Below are positions 1 to 9,348 of a stretch of DNA of 17,095 nucleotides, in pieces (the first letter of the stretch is position 1; every line of letters begins with the position of its first letter). The translations under genes and the position numbers were made by a program. The notes beneath the pieces were generated by a model. That model saw only the letters and a list, made by a program, of their open reading frames with translations. It had not been told where the DNA came from and did not search any database. Source of the stretch: CAZXNF01 sp050741255 (GTDB lineage: Bacteria > Pseudomonadota > Gammaproteobacteria > Burkholderiales > SG8-41); contig JBOIEQ010000090.1 of assembly GCA_050741255.1 (NCBI GenBank), forward strand, positions 1 through 17,095. Reading direction: 5' to 3'.

Positions 1-127
1 CGTCAAGGCGGGCCAGTTGCTGGCCACCTGGGATCCGCACACCCGCCCGATCATCACCGAGTACGCGGGCCACGTGAAGTTCGAGAACGTCGAGGAAGGC
101 GTCACCGTCATGAAGCAGGTCGATGAC
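1..127. repeat. Left copy of the exact 127-bp terminal direct repeat
   Basis: These bases match 16969-17095 exactly. The repeat is ordinary rpoC coding sequence, not a mobile-element end, and both copies are in the same rpoC reading frame. It is best read as the overlap left when an assembler closed a circular path. Confidence 0.97.
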
Positions 128-1171
128 GTGACGGGTCTGTCGACCCTCGTCGTGGTCGATCCGAAACGCCGCGGCACCGTTCAGTCCAAGGGGCTGCGGC
201 CGCAGGTGAAGTTGCTCGACGCCGCCGGCCATGAAATCAAGATGGCGGGTTCCGACCAGTCGGTGAATATCACCTTCCAGATCGGTTGCATCATCACCGT
301 GAAGGACGGCCAGGACGTGTCGGTCGGCGAAGTGCTGGCGCGTATCCCCCAGGAAAGCTCCAAGACGCGCGACATCACCGGTGGTCTGCCGCGGGTGGCC
401 GAGCTGTTCGAGGCGCGTTCCCCGAAGGACGCCGGCGTGCTGGCGGAAGTCACCGGGACGGTGTCGTTCGGCAAGGACACCAAGGGCAAGCAGCGTCTGG
501 TCATTACCGATCCGGACGGTGTGGCGCACGAGTACCTGATCACGAAAGACAAGCACGTGATGGCGCATGACGGTCAGGTGGTGAACAAGGGCGAGAGCAT
601 CGTCGACGGCCCGGCCGATCCGCACGACATCCTGCGGCTGAAGGGTGTCGAGGAGCTGGCGCGCTACATCTCCGACGAGGTGCAGGACGTTTACCGGTTG
701 CAGGGCGTGAAAATCAACGACAAGCACATCGAGGTGATCGTGCGGCAGATGCTGCGCCGCGTGCAGGTCGTGGACGCGGGGGACACCCGCTTCATCCCCG
801 GCGAGCAGGTCGAACGGGCCGATCTGCTGGACGAGAACGACCGGATGGCGGCCGACAACAAGAAGCCGGCGACATTCGAATACCTGCTGTTGGGGATCAC
901 CAAGGCCTCGCTGTCCACCGATTCGTTCATTTCGGCGGCTTCGTTCCAGGAAACCACTCGCGTGCTGACCGAAGCCGCGATCATGGGCAAGCGCGACGAA
1001 TTGCGCGGCCTGAAGGAAAACGTGATCGTGGGCCGGCTGATCCCGGCCGGCACGGGCCTTGCCTACCACCGCACCCGCAAGAAGCAGGTGGCGGCGGCGG
1101 AACAGGCCGAGGGTGCCCAGGTGGCCCCGGAGACCCCGGAAGCCGAGGAAAGCAGGGAACAGGTGGCCTGA
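1..1171 (+). CDS. rpoC: RNA polymerase subunit beta' (RpoC), C-terminal part; the 5' part is at the window's right end
   Basis: This is the last 389 codons (residues 1025-1413) of the beta' subunit, which forms much of the polymerase active centre and clamp. The frame is open from base 2 to the TGA at 1169-1171. It begins inside the region that corresponds to the large insertion within the trigger loop of E. coli beta'. The second trigger-loop half and following helix are recognisable from residues such as SSKTRDITGGLPRVAELFEA (about bases 356-415). The protein ends in an Ala/Glu-rich tail, a common low-conservation end in this family. Bases 1-127 repeat the window's last 127 bases, and the reading frames agree across that repeat, so the two rpoC pieces are one intact gene of 1413 residues (E. 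coli RpoC has 1407). There is no in-window start because the contig was cut here. Identity is essentially certain. Confidence 0.98.
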   Translation, partial: VKAGQLLATWDPHTRPIITEYAGHVKFENVEEGVTVMKQVDDVTGLSTLVVVDPKRRGTVQSKGLRPQVKLLDAAGHEIKMAGSDQSVNITFQIGCIITVKDGQDVSVGEVLARIPQESSKTRDITGGLPRVAELFEARSPKDAGVLAEVTGTVSFGKDTKGKQRLVITDPDGVAHEYLITKDKHVMAHDGQVVNKGESIVDGPADPHDILRLKGVEELARYISDEVQDVYRLQGVKINDKHIEVIVRQMLRRVQVVDAGDTRFIPGEQVERADLLDENDRMAADNKKPATFEYLLLGITKASLSTDSFISAASFQETTRVLTEAAIMGKRDELRGLKENVIVGRLIPAGTGLAYHRTRKKQVAAAEQAEGAQVAPETPEAEESREQVA

Positions 1172-1172
1172 A

Positions 1173-1195
1173 AAGCCCCGGCGGGCGTTGTTTTT
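1173..1195 (+). terminator. Weak intrinsic terminator-like hairpin after rpoC
   Basis: Two bases after the rpoC stop, GCCC (1175-1178) can pair with GGGC (1183-1186) around a CGGC loop, followed by GTTGTTTTT ending at 1195. The AA before the stem can pair with TT at 1188-1189 if one G bulges. The stem is short, so termination would be partial at best. Some readthrough from rpoBC into the str operon is therefore likely. Confidence 0.4.
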
Positions 1196-1210
1196 GGGCA
1201 GGGACTGTGG

Positions 1211-1239
1211 TTGACAGGGGTATGCTAACCCCCTAAAAT
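1211..1239 (+). promoter_or_regulatory. Sigma-70 promoter of the str operon (rpsL-rpsG-fusA-tuf)
   Basis: A perfect -35 hexamer TTGACA (1211-1216) lies 17 bp before TAAAAT (1234-1239), which matches the -10 consensus at five of six positions. Transcription should start near 1246, giving a leader of about 215 nt before rpsL. The spacer holds a short inverted repeat, GGGGT (1217-1221) and ACCCC (1228-1232), which may be chance or a small operator. The position right after rpoC and before rpsL is where a str-operon promoter is expected. Confidence 0.8.
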
Positions 1240-1256
1240 TTACAGTCTTTTTTCCT

Positions 1257-1286
1257 TCCGCCCGGCGCAACGAACCGCGGGGCGGA
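1257..1286 (+). other. Leader hairpin upstream of the rpsL leader terminator
   Basis: TCCGCCC (1257-1263) is the perfect reverse complement of GGGCGGA (1280-1286), giving a 7-bp stem at the very start of the predicted rpsL transcript. No T-tract follows. It could fold first and influence the terminator hairpin at 1305-1335. Its function is unknown, and folding is inferred by eye only. Confidence 0.35.
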
Positions 1287-1304
1287 GTTGCAGCGGCATC
1301 TCAC

Positions 1305-1335
1305 GGGACGGCGGCAACGCCGTCCCCGCTTTTTT
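1305..1335 (+). terminator. Terminator/attenuator in the rpsL leader
   Basis: GGGACGGCG (1305-1313) pairs perfectly with CGCCGTCCC (1318-1326) around a GCAA tetraloop, and six T residues (1330-1335) follow after CGC. This is a convincing intrinsic-terminator shape. It lies downstream of the predicted str promoter and about 125 nt before rpsL, so it can both end rpoBC transcripts and attenuate str-operon transcripts. The rest of the leader (1336-1460) shows no small open frame or RNA motif that I recognise; its end is A-rich and carries a ribosome binding site, AGCGAGGA, at 1443-1450. Confidence 0.7.
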
Positions 1336-1460
1336 AGGGTGCCGCAAACGTAAAAGGGGTGGGTTGTCCGGGCGTACACGTCAGCATCCGGCACCACGCC
1401 GCCAAGAAACGAACAAGCGAAACACGCGAACAAGCTAACGATAGCGAGGATTTTCGTCTT

Positions 1461-1838
1461 ATGCCAACCGTCAATCAGCTGGCCCGCAAGCCGCGCCAGG
1501 CCCCCCGCTCCAAGAGCAAGGTGCCCGCGCTTGGGAACAGCCCGCAGCGTCGCGGGGTGTGCACCCGCGTCTACACCACGACCCCGAAGAAGCCGAACTC
1601 GGCGCTGCGCAAGGTCGCCAAGGTGCGGTTGACCAACGGCTTCGAGGTCATCGGGTACATCGGCGGTGAAGGTCATAACCTGCAGGAGCACTCGGTGGTG
1701 CTGATTCGCGGCGGTCGCGTGAAGGACTTGCCCGGCGTGCGCTACCACGTGGTGCGCGGCAGCCTCGACACCGCCGGCGTCAAAGACCGTAAGCAGAGCC
1801 GCTCCAAATACGGCGCCAAGAAGGCGAAAGCCGCTTAA
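1461..1838 (+). CDS. rpsL: 30S ribosomal protein S12
   Basis: This encodes S12 (125 residues; E. coli has 124), which sits at the decoding centre of the small subunit and controls tRNA selection. The start is the ATG at 1461, preceded by AGCGAGGA at 1443-1450. An upstream extension is possible but lacks the family N-terminus (MPTVNQLARK). The two decoding loops are intact: TTTPKKPNSA with Lys43 and Lys44, and GGRVKDLPGVRY with Lys88 and Asp89. Both lysines that mutate in streptomycin resistance are therefore wild type. Asp89 is the aspartate that RimO methylthiolates in relatives. The segment at residues 12-27 (QAPRSKSK, then GNSPQR) is the variable N-terminal extension and has Ser27 where many homologues have Cys. 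It is the first gene of the str operon, 47 nt before rpsG. Confidence 0.98.
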   Translation: MPTVNQLARKPRQAPRSKSKVPALGNSPQRRGVCTRVYTTTPKKPNSALRKVAKVRLTNGFEVIGYIGGEGHNLQEHSVVLIRGGRVKDLPGVRYHVVRGSLDTAGVKDRKQSRSKYGAKKAKAA

Positions 1839-1885
1839 ACGCCACCAGCTACGCCAGACACGCGCCAGATCCAGAGAGAACTATC

Positions 1886-2356
1886 ATGCCCCGCCGCAGA
1901 GAAATTCCGAAACGCGAGATCCTTCCGGATCCCAAGTACCAGAGCGTCGACCTCGCCAAGTTCGTCAACGTGCTCACGCGCGACGGCAAGAAGTCGGTCG
2001 CCGAGCGCATCATTTATGGCGCGCTCGACCAGATCAAAAAGAAATCCGGCAAGGATCCCGTCGAAGTTTTCATTCTGGCCGTCAACAACGTGAAGCCGAT
2101 GGTCGAAGTGAAGAGCCGGCGCGTCGGCGGCGCCAACTACCAGGTTCCGGTCGAGGTGCGCCCGGTGCGCCGCACGGCGCTTGCCATGCGTTGGCTGCGG
2201 GATGCCGCCCGCGGACGCGGCGAGAAGTCCATGGGCCAGCGCCTGGCGAACGAGCTGGGCGAGGCCGCGGAAGGCCGCGGCGGCGCGGTGAAGAAGCGCG
2301 AGGAAGTGCACCGCATGGCGGAAGCCAACAAAGCGTTTTCCCACTACCGGTTCTAA
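1886..2356 (+). CDS. rpsG: 30S ribosomal protein S7
   Basis: S7 (156 residues, the usual bacterial length) starts 16S rRNA head assembly by binding the 3' major domain and lines the E site. The sequence opens MPRRREIPKREILPDPKY, a classic S7 N-terminus. It continues with the helical core (FVNVLTRDGKKSVAERIIYGAL) and the beta-hairpin arm region (KPMVEVKSRRVGGANYQVPVEV), and ends HRMAEANKAFSHYRF. The start ATG follows AGAGAGAA, a moderate ribosome binding site. In E. coli, S7 represses its own operon through the rpsL-rpsG spacer. Here that spacer is only 47 nt and I see no obvious S7-site mimic, so that control is uncertain. A strong hairpin follows in the gap to fusA. Confidence 0.98.
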   Translation: MPRRREIPKREILPDPKYQSVDLAKFVNVLTRDGKKSVAERIIYGALDQIKKKSGKDPVEVFILAVNNVKPMVEVKSRRVGGANYQVPVEVRPVRRTALAMRWLRDAARGRGEKSMGQRLANELGEAAEGRGGAVKKREEVHRMAEANKAFSHYRF

Positions 2357-2364
2357 CGATTTCA

Positions 2365-2390
2365 GTGCCGCGGACCCCGGTCTGCGGCAC
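2365..2390 (+). other. Hairpin in the rpsG-fusA spacer
   Basis: GTGCCGCGGAC (2365-2375) pairs with GTCTGCGGCAC (2380-2390) around CCCG, giving 11 bp with a single G-U pair. It begins 8 nt after the rpsG stop and ends 29 nt before the fusA start. No T-tract follows, so it is not a standard terminator. It may stabilise or process the mRNA, or affect fusA translation, which has a weak ribosome binding site and a GTG start. Confidence 0.55.
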
Positions 2391-2419
2391 CTCACCAGCG
2401 ACAGCGAAAGCACACACCC

Positions 2420-4543
<2,124 letters not shown>

Positions 4544-4560
4544 CAGGGAAGGAAACCATC

Positions 4561-5751
<1,191 letters not shown>

Positions 5752-5763
5752 CAGACACAGGCT

Positions 5764-5788
5764 ACGGGTTCCGCAGTGCGGGACCCGT
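5764..5788 (+). other. Hairpin between tuf and tRNA-Trp
   Basis: ACGGGTTCCGC (5764-5774) pairs with GCGGGACCCGT (5778-5788) across an AGT loop, giving an 11-bp stem with one U-G pair. It starts 13 nt after the tuf stop and ends 12 nt before the tRNA. There is no T-run, so it is more likely an RNA-processing or 3'-end stabilising structure than a terminator. Partial termination cannot be excluded. Confidence 0.5.
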
Positions 5789-5800
5789 ATCACAAAACTT

Positions 5801-5876
5801 AGGCCAGTAGCTCAATTGGCAGAGCGTCGGTCTCCAAAACCGAAGGTTGGGGGTTCGATTCCCTCCTGGCCTGCCA
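5801..5876 (+). tRNA. tRNA-Trp, anticodon CCA
   Basis: This is a 76-nt cloverleaf. The acceptor stem AGGCCAG (5801-5807) pairs with CTGGCCT (5866-5872), followed by discriminator G and an encoded CCA (5874-5876). The anticodon stem TCGGT/ACCGA closes a CTCCAAA loop with anticodon CCA at 5834-5836, reading the UGG codon. The T-loop GGTTCGATTCC is canonical. A tRNA-Trp gene between tuf and secE is a common arrangement in beta- and some gammaproteobacteria. No separate promoter is evident, so it is probably cut out of a longer transcript. Confidence 0.97.
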
Positions 5877-5888
5877 AAGTTTAAAGGC

Positions 5889-5916
5889 GAATGTCGAATG
5901 TGGGTGTTGGATGTTG
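5889..5916. repeat. Degenerate heptamer tandem repeat before secE
   Basis: Four consecutive 7-mers, GAATGTC, GAATGTG, GGTGTTG and GATGTTG, lie 12 nt after tRNA-Trp. Just downstream GGTGCCG occurs twice, separated by three bases (about 5920-5936). The repeat is imperfect and short. It may be a relic of slippage and shows no coding or promoter signal that I can support. Confidence 0.4.
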
Positions 5917-5976
5917 GGCGGTGCCGGCAGGTGCCGCTTAGTGTTCATCACTTGAACTCGACACCCCAAGGGACAG

Positions 5977-6327
5977 ATGGCGGACAAGATCAAGATTGCG
6001 CTGGCGGTGCTGTTGCTCGCCGCCGGCATTGCGGCGTTTTATCACTGGGAACAGAGCCCGATGATTCTGCGCTTTGCGGCGGTGCTCGCGGGCACGGCGG
6101 CCGGCGCGGTGGTGTTCCTGACCAGCGCACCGGGCAAGACCTTCCTGGCGTTTGCCCGGGAGTCGGTGATCGAGACGCGCAAGGTGGTATGGCCGACGCG
6201 CGAAGAAACGTTGAAGTCCACGGGAGTGGTGTTCCTCTTCGTGATGGTGATGGCGGTGTTCCTGTGGATCGTGGATGCGGGGTTGCTATGGCTGGTGCGG
6301 TTGCTGATGGGGCAGGGGCAGTCATGA
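5977..6327 (+). CDS. secE: Preprotein translocase subunit SecE
   Basis: SecE (116 residues) clamps the two halves of SecY in the inner-membrane protein translocation channel. The protein has three predicted membrane segments, as in E. coli: about residues 5-24, 29-49 and 83-111. The conserved cytoplasmic amphipathic helix lies between the last two (FARESVIETRKVVWPTREET, residues 59-78) and is the most diagnostic part of the family. The ATG at 5977 is preceded by AAGGGA. The stop overlaps the nusG start in an ATGA arrangement (6324-6327), so the two genes are very likely translationally coupled. The secE-nusG pairing is nearly universal in bacteria. Confidence 0.96.
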   Translation: MADKIKIALAVLLLAAGIAAFYHWEQSPMILRFAAVLAGTAAGAVVFLTSAPGKTFLAFARESVIETRKVVWPTREETLKSTGVVFLFVMVMAVFLWIVDAGLLWLVRLLMGQGQS

Positions 6328-6857
6328 GCAAGAAATGGTACGTCGTGCACGCCTACTCGGGCTTCGAGAAGAGCGTCTCCCGCGTGCTGAAGGAGCGCAT
6401 CGAGCGTTCCGGCATGCAGGACCGCTTCGGCCAGATCCTGGTCCCGGTCGAGGAAGTGGTCGAGATGAAGAGCGGCCAGAAGGCGATTTCGGAGCGTAAG
6501 TTCTTCCCCGGCTACGTGCTGGTGGAAATGGACATGGCCGATGACACCTGGCACTTGGTGAAGAACACACCCAAGGTGACGGGTTTCGTCGGCGGCACCG
6601 CGACCAAGCCGACGCCGATCTCGGAGAAGGAAGTGCAGAACATCCTGCACCAGATTCAGGAGGGCGTGGAAAAGCCGCGTCCCAAAGTGCTGTTCGAAGT
6701 GGGCGAGTCGGTGCGGGTCAAGGAAGGCCCGTTCACGGATTTCCACGGCAACGTGGAGGACGTGAATTACGACAAGTCGAAGCTGCGCGTGTCGGTGACG
6801 ATTTTCGGGCGCTCGACGCCGGTCGAGCTCGATTTCAGCCAGGTCGAGAAGGCGTAA
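6324..6857 (+). CDS. nusG: Transcription termination/antitermination protein NusG
   Basis: NusG (177 residues) binds the clamp helices of RNA polymerase through its N-terminal domain, suppresses pausing, and connects polymerase to Rho or ribosomal protein S10 through its C-terminal KOW domain. The NGN domain spans about residues 1-115, with the WYVVHAYSGFEK start and the RKFFPGYVLVEM core. The KOW domain spans about 125-177, with the VGESVRVKEGPFTDFHGNV motif and the ending FGRSTPVELDFSQVEK. It starts at ATG 6324, overlapping the secE stop by three bases, which rules out the much longer upstream frame running through the tRNA. RNA polymerase subunit genes follow in the same gene string. Length matches the family (E. 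coli has 181). Confidence 0.98.
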   Translation: MSKKWYVVHAYSGFEKSVSRVLKERIERSGMQDRFGQILVPVEEVVEMKSGQKAISERKFFPGYVLVEMDMADDTWHLVKNTPKVTGFVGGTATKPTPISEKEVQNILHQIQEGVEKPRPKVLFEVGESVRVKEGPFTDFHGNVEDVNYDKSKLRVSVTIFGRSTPVELDFSQVEKA

Positions 6858-6907
6858 CGACGGGGTTTTGCAGTTCAGGCAGTAACGGCAGGTTGTTTTA
6901 ACGGGGA

Positions 6908-6929
6908 GGGCGGCGTCGAAACGCAGCCC
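6908..6929 (+). other. Hairpin in the rplK leader, possible L1 operator
   Basis: GGGC (6908-6911) pairs with GCCC (6926-6929). Inside, CGT (6914-6916) pairs with ACG (6921-6923) around CGAA, with a GG/CA internal loop. It lies 29 nt before rplK. In E. coli, L1 represses the rplK-rplA mRNA by binding a structure in this leader, so this hairpin is a candidate. I cannot match the conserved L1-site bases with certainty. No clear sigma-70 promoter is seen in the nusG-rplK gap (6858-6958). Confidence 0.3.
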
Positions 6930-6958
6930 GTTCGCACCCACTTATAGGAGCAGTCATC

Positions 6959-7387
6959 GTGGCAAAGAAGATCGTCGGCTTCATCAAGCTGCAAGTGCCG
7001 GCGGGCAAGGCGAATCCCTCGCCGCCCATCGGTCCCGCGCTCGGCCAGCGCGGCCTGAACATCATGGAGTTCTGCAAGGCCTTCAATGCGCAGACCCAGA
7101 AGCTGGAGCCGGGCCTCATGCTGCCCGTGGTCATCACCGCCTACCAGGACAAGAGCTTCACCTTCATCCTGAAAACGCCGCCGGCGTCGGTGTTGATCAA
7201 GAAGGCGCTCAAGCTCGAAAAGGGCAGCAAGATGCCGCACACGGACAAGGTCGGCAGGCTCTCGCGCAAGCAGATTGAAGAGATCGCCAAGACCAAGATG
7301 CCCGACCTGACCGCGTCCGATATGGATGCCGCCGTACGCACCATCGCGGGTTCCGCCCGCAGCATGGGCGTGGAAGTGGAGGTCTGA
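6959..7387 (+). CDS. rplK: 50S ribosomal protein L11
   Basis: L11 (142 residues, same as E. coli) binds the GTPase-associated region of 23S rRNA at the stalk base, contacts EF-G and is needed for RelA activation. The start is GTG at 6959, preceded by TAGGAG and giving the standard MAKKIVGFIKLQVPAGKANP. The proline-rich switch segment PPIGPALGQ (22-30) lies in the N-terminal domain, where thiostrepton-type drugs act. The C-terminal RNA-binding domain spans about 72-142 and includes SRKQIEEIAKTKMPDL and the ending RTIAGSARSMGVEVE. It is followed by rplA after a single spacer base, so the pair is translationally coupled. Confidence 0.98.
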   Translation: MAKKIVGFIKLQVPAGKANPSPPIGPALGQRGLNIMEFCKAFNAQTQKLEPGLMLPVVITAYQDKSFTFILKTPPASVLIKKALKLEKGSKMPHTDKVGRLSRKQIEEIAKTKMPDLTASDMDAAVRTIAGSARSMGVEVEV

Positions 7388-7388
7388 C

Positions 7389-8081
7389 ATGGCGCTCTCC
7401 AAACGTTATAAGGCGATCCAGGGCAAGGTCGATCGCGCGAAGAATTACCCGATGGGCGATGCGCTGGCCCTGATCAAGGAAGCCGCGACCGCGAAGTTCA
7501 ACGAATCGGTCGATGTCGCGATCAACCTCGGCATCGACAGCAAGAAATCCGACCAGACGGTGCGCGGCTCGATCGTGTTGCCGCAGGGCATCGGCAAGAC
7601 CGTGCGGGTGGCGGTGTTTGCGCAGGGCGACAAGGCGAAGGCCGCCAAAGACGCCGGCGCCGACATCGTGGGCCTCGACGACCTGGCCGAGACGATCAAG
7701 GGTGGCAAGCTGGATTTCGACGTGGTGATCGCCTCGCCGGACACCATGCGGGTGGTCGGTGCGCTGGGCCAGATCCTTGGCCCCCGCGGCCTGATGCCGA
7801 ACCCGAAGGTCGGCACGGTGACCCAGGACGTGGCGCTCGCGGTGAAGAACGCGAAGTCGGGCCAGGTGCAGTACCGGGCGGACAAGGCGGGCATCGTGCA
7901 ATGCACGATCGGCCGCGCTTCGTTCACCGTGGAAGCACTGGCCGAAAACCTGAAGGCGCTGCTCGATGCGGTGAACAAGGCGCGGCCCGCGGGCGTGAAA
8001 GGCGTGTACCTGAAGAAGGTTTCCGTCTCGAGCACGATGGGGCCCGGTGTGCGCATCGATCAGGCCAGTCTGTCGCAGTAA
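7389..8081 (+). CDS. rplA: 50S ribosomal protein L1
   Basis: L1 (230 residues; E. coli has 234) forms the mobile L1 stalk at the E site and, in E. coli, represses translation of the rplK-rplA mRNA. The ATG at 7389 comes one base after the rplK stop, and its ribosome binding site GGAGG (7378-7382) lies inside the end of rplK. The diagnostic L1 signature around ILGPRGLMPNPKVGTVT (about residues 134-150) is present, as are the domain I strand FNESVDVAINLG and the C-terminal KGVYLKKVSVSSTMGPGVR. It is the last gene before the long L10-type leader. Confidence 0.98.
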   Translation: MALSKRYKAIQGKVDRAKNYPMGDALALIKEAATAKFNESVDVAINLGIDSKKSDQTVRGSIVLPQGIGKTVRVAVFAQGDKAKAAKDAGADIVGLDDLAETIKGGKLDFDVVIASPDTMRVVGALGQILGPRGLMPNPKVGTVTQDVALAVKNAKSGQVQYRADKAGIVQCTIGRASFTVEALAENLKALLDAVNKARPAGVKGVYLKKVSVSSTMGPGVRIDQASLSQ

Positions 8082-8399
8082 GGAACTTTGGGCCGCCGGC
8101 CGCGCCGATTGTTGGCGGGGCGGGCGGGTTGTCAAAGACCGTAGGGGCAGAAGGCGGTTGCGGAAATCGAGTACCGATTTCAGGCGCTGCCGGAGCTTAA
8201 TTGAAGGAAAGAGCCTGGGCAGGGATTCGCGGTTCTGAATCCCAATCCCGTGCCTCGATCCTGAACGCTACGCAGACGGTGCACCCAGCACAGGATTTGC
8301 AGTTTCCTGGATGGTCGCCGTGGTGGAAGGGATGCCGGTGGAAGGGCGAATGTTTCCTCCTTCAGTCCGGCGTGCCTTGAAACGTAACGGAGGTAGACC
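8082..8399 (+). promoter_or_regulatory. rplJ leader with an L10(L12)4 binding site (L10 leader)
   Basis: This 318-nt gene-free stretch folds into several hairpins and matches the known arrangement of autoregulatory L10 leaders. ACCGTAG (8138-8144) can pair with CTA...CGGT in CTACGCAGACGGT (8268-8280), leaving a CGCAGA bulge on one side, the shape of a kink-turn. Enclosed arms include GGCAG (8146-8150) with CTGCC (8187-8191), GAAATCG (8163-8169) with CGATTTC (8175-8181), and GGGATTC (8222-8228) with GAATCCC (8237-8243). In E. coli the L10-L12 complex binds such a leader and represses rplJ-rplL translation. The remainder (8281-8399) holds the GGTGGAAGGG direct repeat (8322-8331 and 8337-8346) and the rplJ ribosome binding site. 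I see no open reading frame of note or convincing promoter here. Confidence 0.8.
8356..8393 (+). promoter_or_regulatory. rplJ ribosome binding site and possible sequestering element
   Basis: GGAGG (8389-8393) sits 6 nt before the TTG start at 8400 and decides that start. CCTCC (8356-8360) upstream is its exact complement and could hide it. The overlapping CCTTC (8359-8363) could instead pair with GAAGG at 8341-8345, freeing the site. A two-state switch is inferred, not shown. Confidence 0.45.
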
Positions 8400-8924
8400 T
8401 TGAGTCTCAATCTCGAAGAGAAGAAGGCGGCGGTGGCCGAGATTTCCGCGGAGGTTGCGCGGGCCCAGGCCATCGTGCTCGCCGAGTATCGCGGTCTCGA
8501 GGTTGGCGAGATGACCGAGCTGCGCAAAAAAGCGCGTGCCTCGGGCGTCTATCTGCGCGTGTTGAAAAACACGCTGGCACGCCGCGCGGTCGCCGAATCG
8601 CCGTTCAAGGGGTTGTCCGACCAGATGGTCGGCCCGCTCGCTTACGGCATTTCGAGCGATCCGGTGGCGGTGGCCAAGGTGCTGTACGAGTACGCCAAGG
8701 GCAACGAGAAGTTCGTGATCAAGGGCGGCGCGATGGCGAATCTGGTCATGTCACCGAAACAGGTGGCCGACCTCGCCAAATTGCCGAGCCGCGACGAACT
8801 GCTCGCCAAGCTGATGGGTACCTTGCAGGCACCGGTCACCAAGCTGGTGCGCACGATGAACGAGGTGCCGGGCAAGTTCGTCCGCGCCCTTGCCGCCGTC
8901 CGCGACCAGAAGCAGACCGCCTGA
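8400..8924 (+). CDS. rplJ: 50S ribosomal protein L10
   Basis: L10 (174 residues; E. coli has 165) anchors L7/L12 dimers to the 23S rRNA to build the stalk that recruits translation GTPases. The start is TTG at 8400: it follows an excellent GGAGG at 6-nt spacing and yields the family N-terminus MSLNLEEKKAAVAEIS, and no suitable ATG is nearby. The rRNA-binding N-terminal domain runs to about residue 130 and includes IVLAEYRGLEVGEMTELRKK and YLRVLKNTLARRAV. The C-terminal helix (about 131-170) binds L12 dimers. Together with L12 it probably represses this mRNA through the leader upstream. The gene is 37 nt before rplL. Confidence 0.97.
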   Translation: MSLNLEEKKAAVAEISAEVARAQAIVLAEYRGLEVGEMTELRKKARASGVYLRVLKNTLARRAVAESPFKGLSDQMVGPLAYGISSDPVAVAKVLYEYAKGNEKFVIKGGAMANLVMSPKQVADLAKLPSRDELLAKLMGTLQAPVTKLVRTMNEVPGKFVRALAAVRDQKQTA

Positions 8925-8961
8925 CCGATTTAACCAGTCTCAAACAATCCAGGAGTCAGAC

Positions 8962-9339
8962 ATGAGTGCAGTAATCGACGAAGTCATCGAAAAAGTCTCG
9001 GGCATGACCGTGCTTGAGCTGTCCGAGTGCATCAAGAAGATGGAAGAAAAGTTCGGCGTCAGCGCAGCGGCGGCGATGGCTGTGGCGGCCCCGGCGGCCG
9101 GTGGCGGCGCGGCGGCGGCGGAAGAGCAGACCGAGTTCACGGTCAACCTCACTGTCATTGGTGCCAACAAGGTCAACGTCATCAAGGCCGTGCGCGAAGT
9201 GACCGGCCTGGGTCTGAAGGAAGCCAAAGACCTGGTCGATGGCGCCCCGAAGGCCGTGAAGGAAGGCGTGTCGAAGGCCGATGCCGACGGCATTCTCAAG
9301 AAGCTGATCGACGCCGGCGCGCAAGGCGAGATCAAGTAA
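8962..9339 (+). CDS. rplL: 50S ribosomal protein L7/L12
   Basis: L7/L12 (125 residues) is the multi-copy stalk protein that recruits and stimulates EF-Tu, EF-G, IF2 and RF3. It has the usual three parts. The dimerisation domain (about 1-34) contains VLELSECIKKMEEKFGVS, an Ala/Gly/Pro-rich flexible hinge follows (about 35-54), and the globular factor-binding domain (about 55-125) contains the KVNVIKAVREVTGLGLKEAK helix. The start ATG at 8962 follows AGGAG (8951-8955). High expression relative to rplJ is expected from this strong ribosome binding site. A strong terminator-like hairpin follows within 10 nt of the stop, separating ribosomal protein and polymerase gene expression. Cys23 in the dimerisation helix is a small oddity. 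Confidence 0.98.
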   Translation: MSAVIDEVIEKVSGMTVLELSECIKKMEEKFGVSAAAAMAVAAPAAGGGAAAAEEQTEFTVNLTVIGANKVNVIKAVREVTGLGLKEAKDLVDGAPKAVKEGVSKADADGILKKLIDAGAQGEIK

Positions 9340-9348
9340 GGCATTGCG

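Noticed and set aside
1359..1460. Upstream in-frame extension of rpsL
   Set aside because: It has no homology to S12, whereas a ribosome binding site and the conserved MPTVNQLARK start lie at 1461.
1461..1838. Streptomycin-resistance changes in S12, and rifampicin-resistance changes in RpoB (about 11250-11340)
   Set aside because: Lys43 and Lys88 of S12 and Asp594, His604 and Ser609 of RpoB are the wild-type residues.
5847..6857. Long N-terminal extension of nusG beginning inside tRNA-Trp
   Set aside because: The extension overlaps the tRNA and all of secE in another frame. The family start is at 6324, overlapping the secE stop.
6858..6958. A sigma-70 promoter for rplK, e.g. TTGCAG at 6868-6873
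   Set aside because: No -10-like hexamer lies at an acceptable distance; the nearest AT-rich hexamer is 22 bp away.
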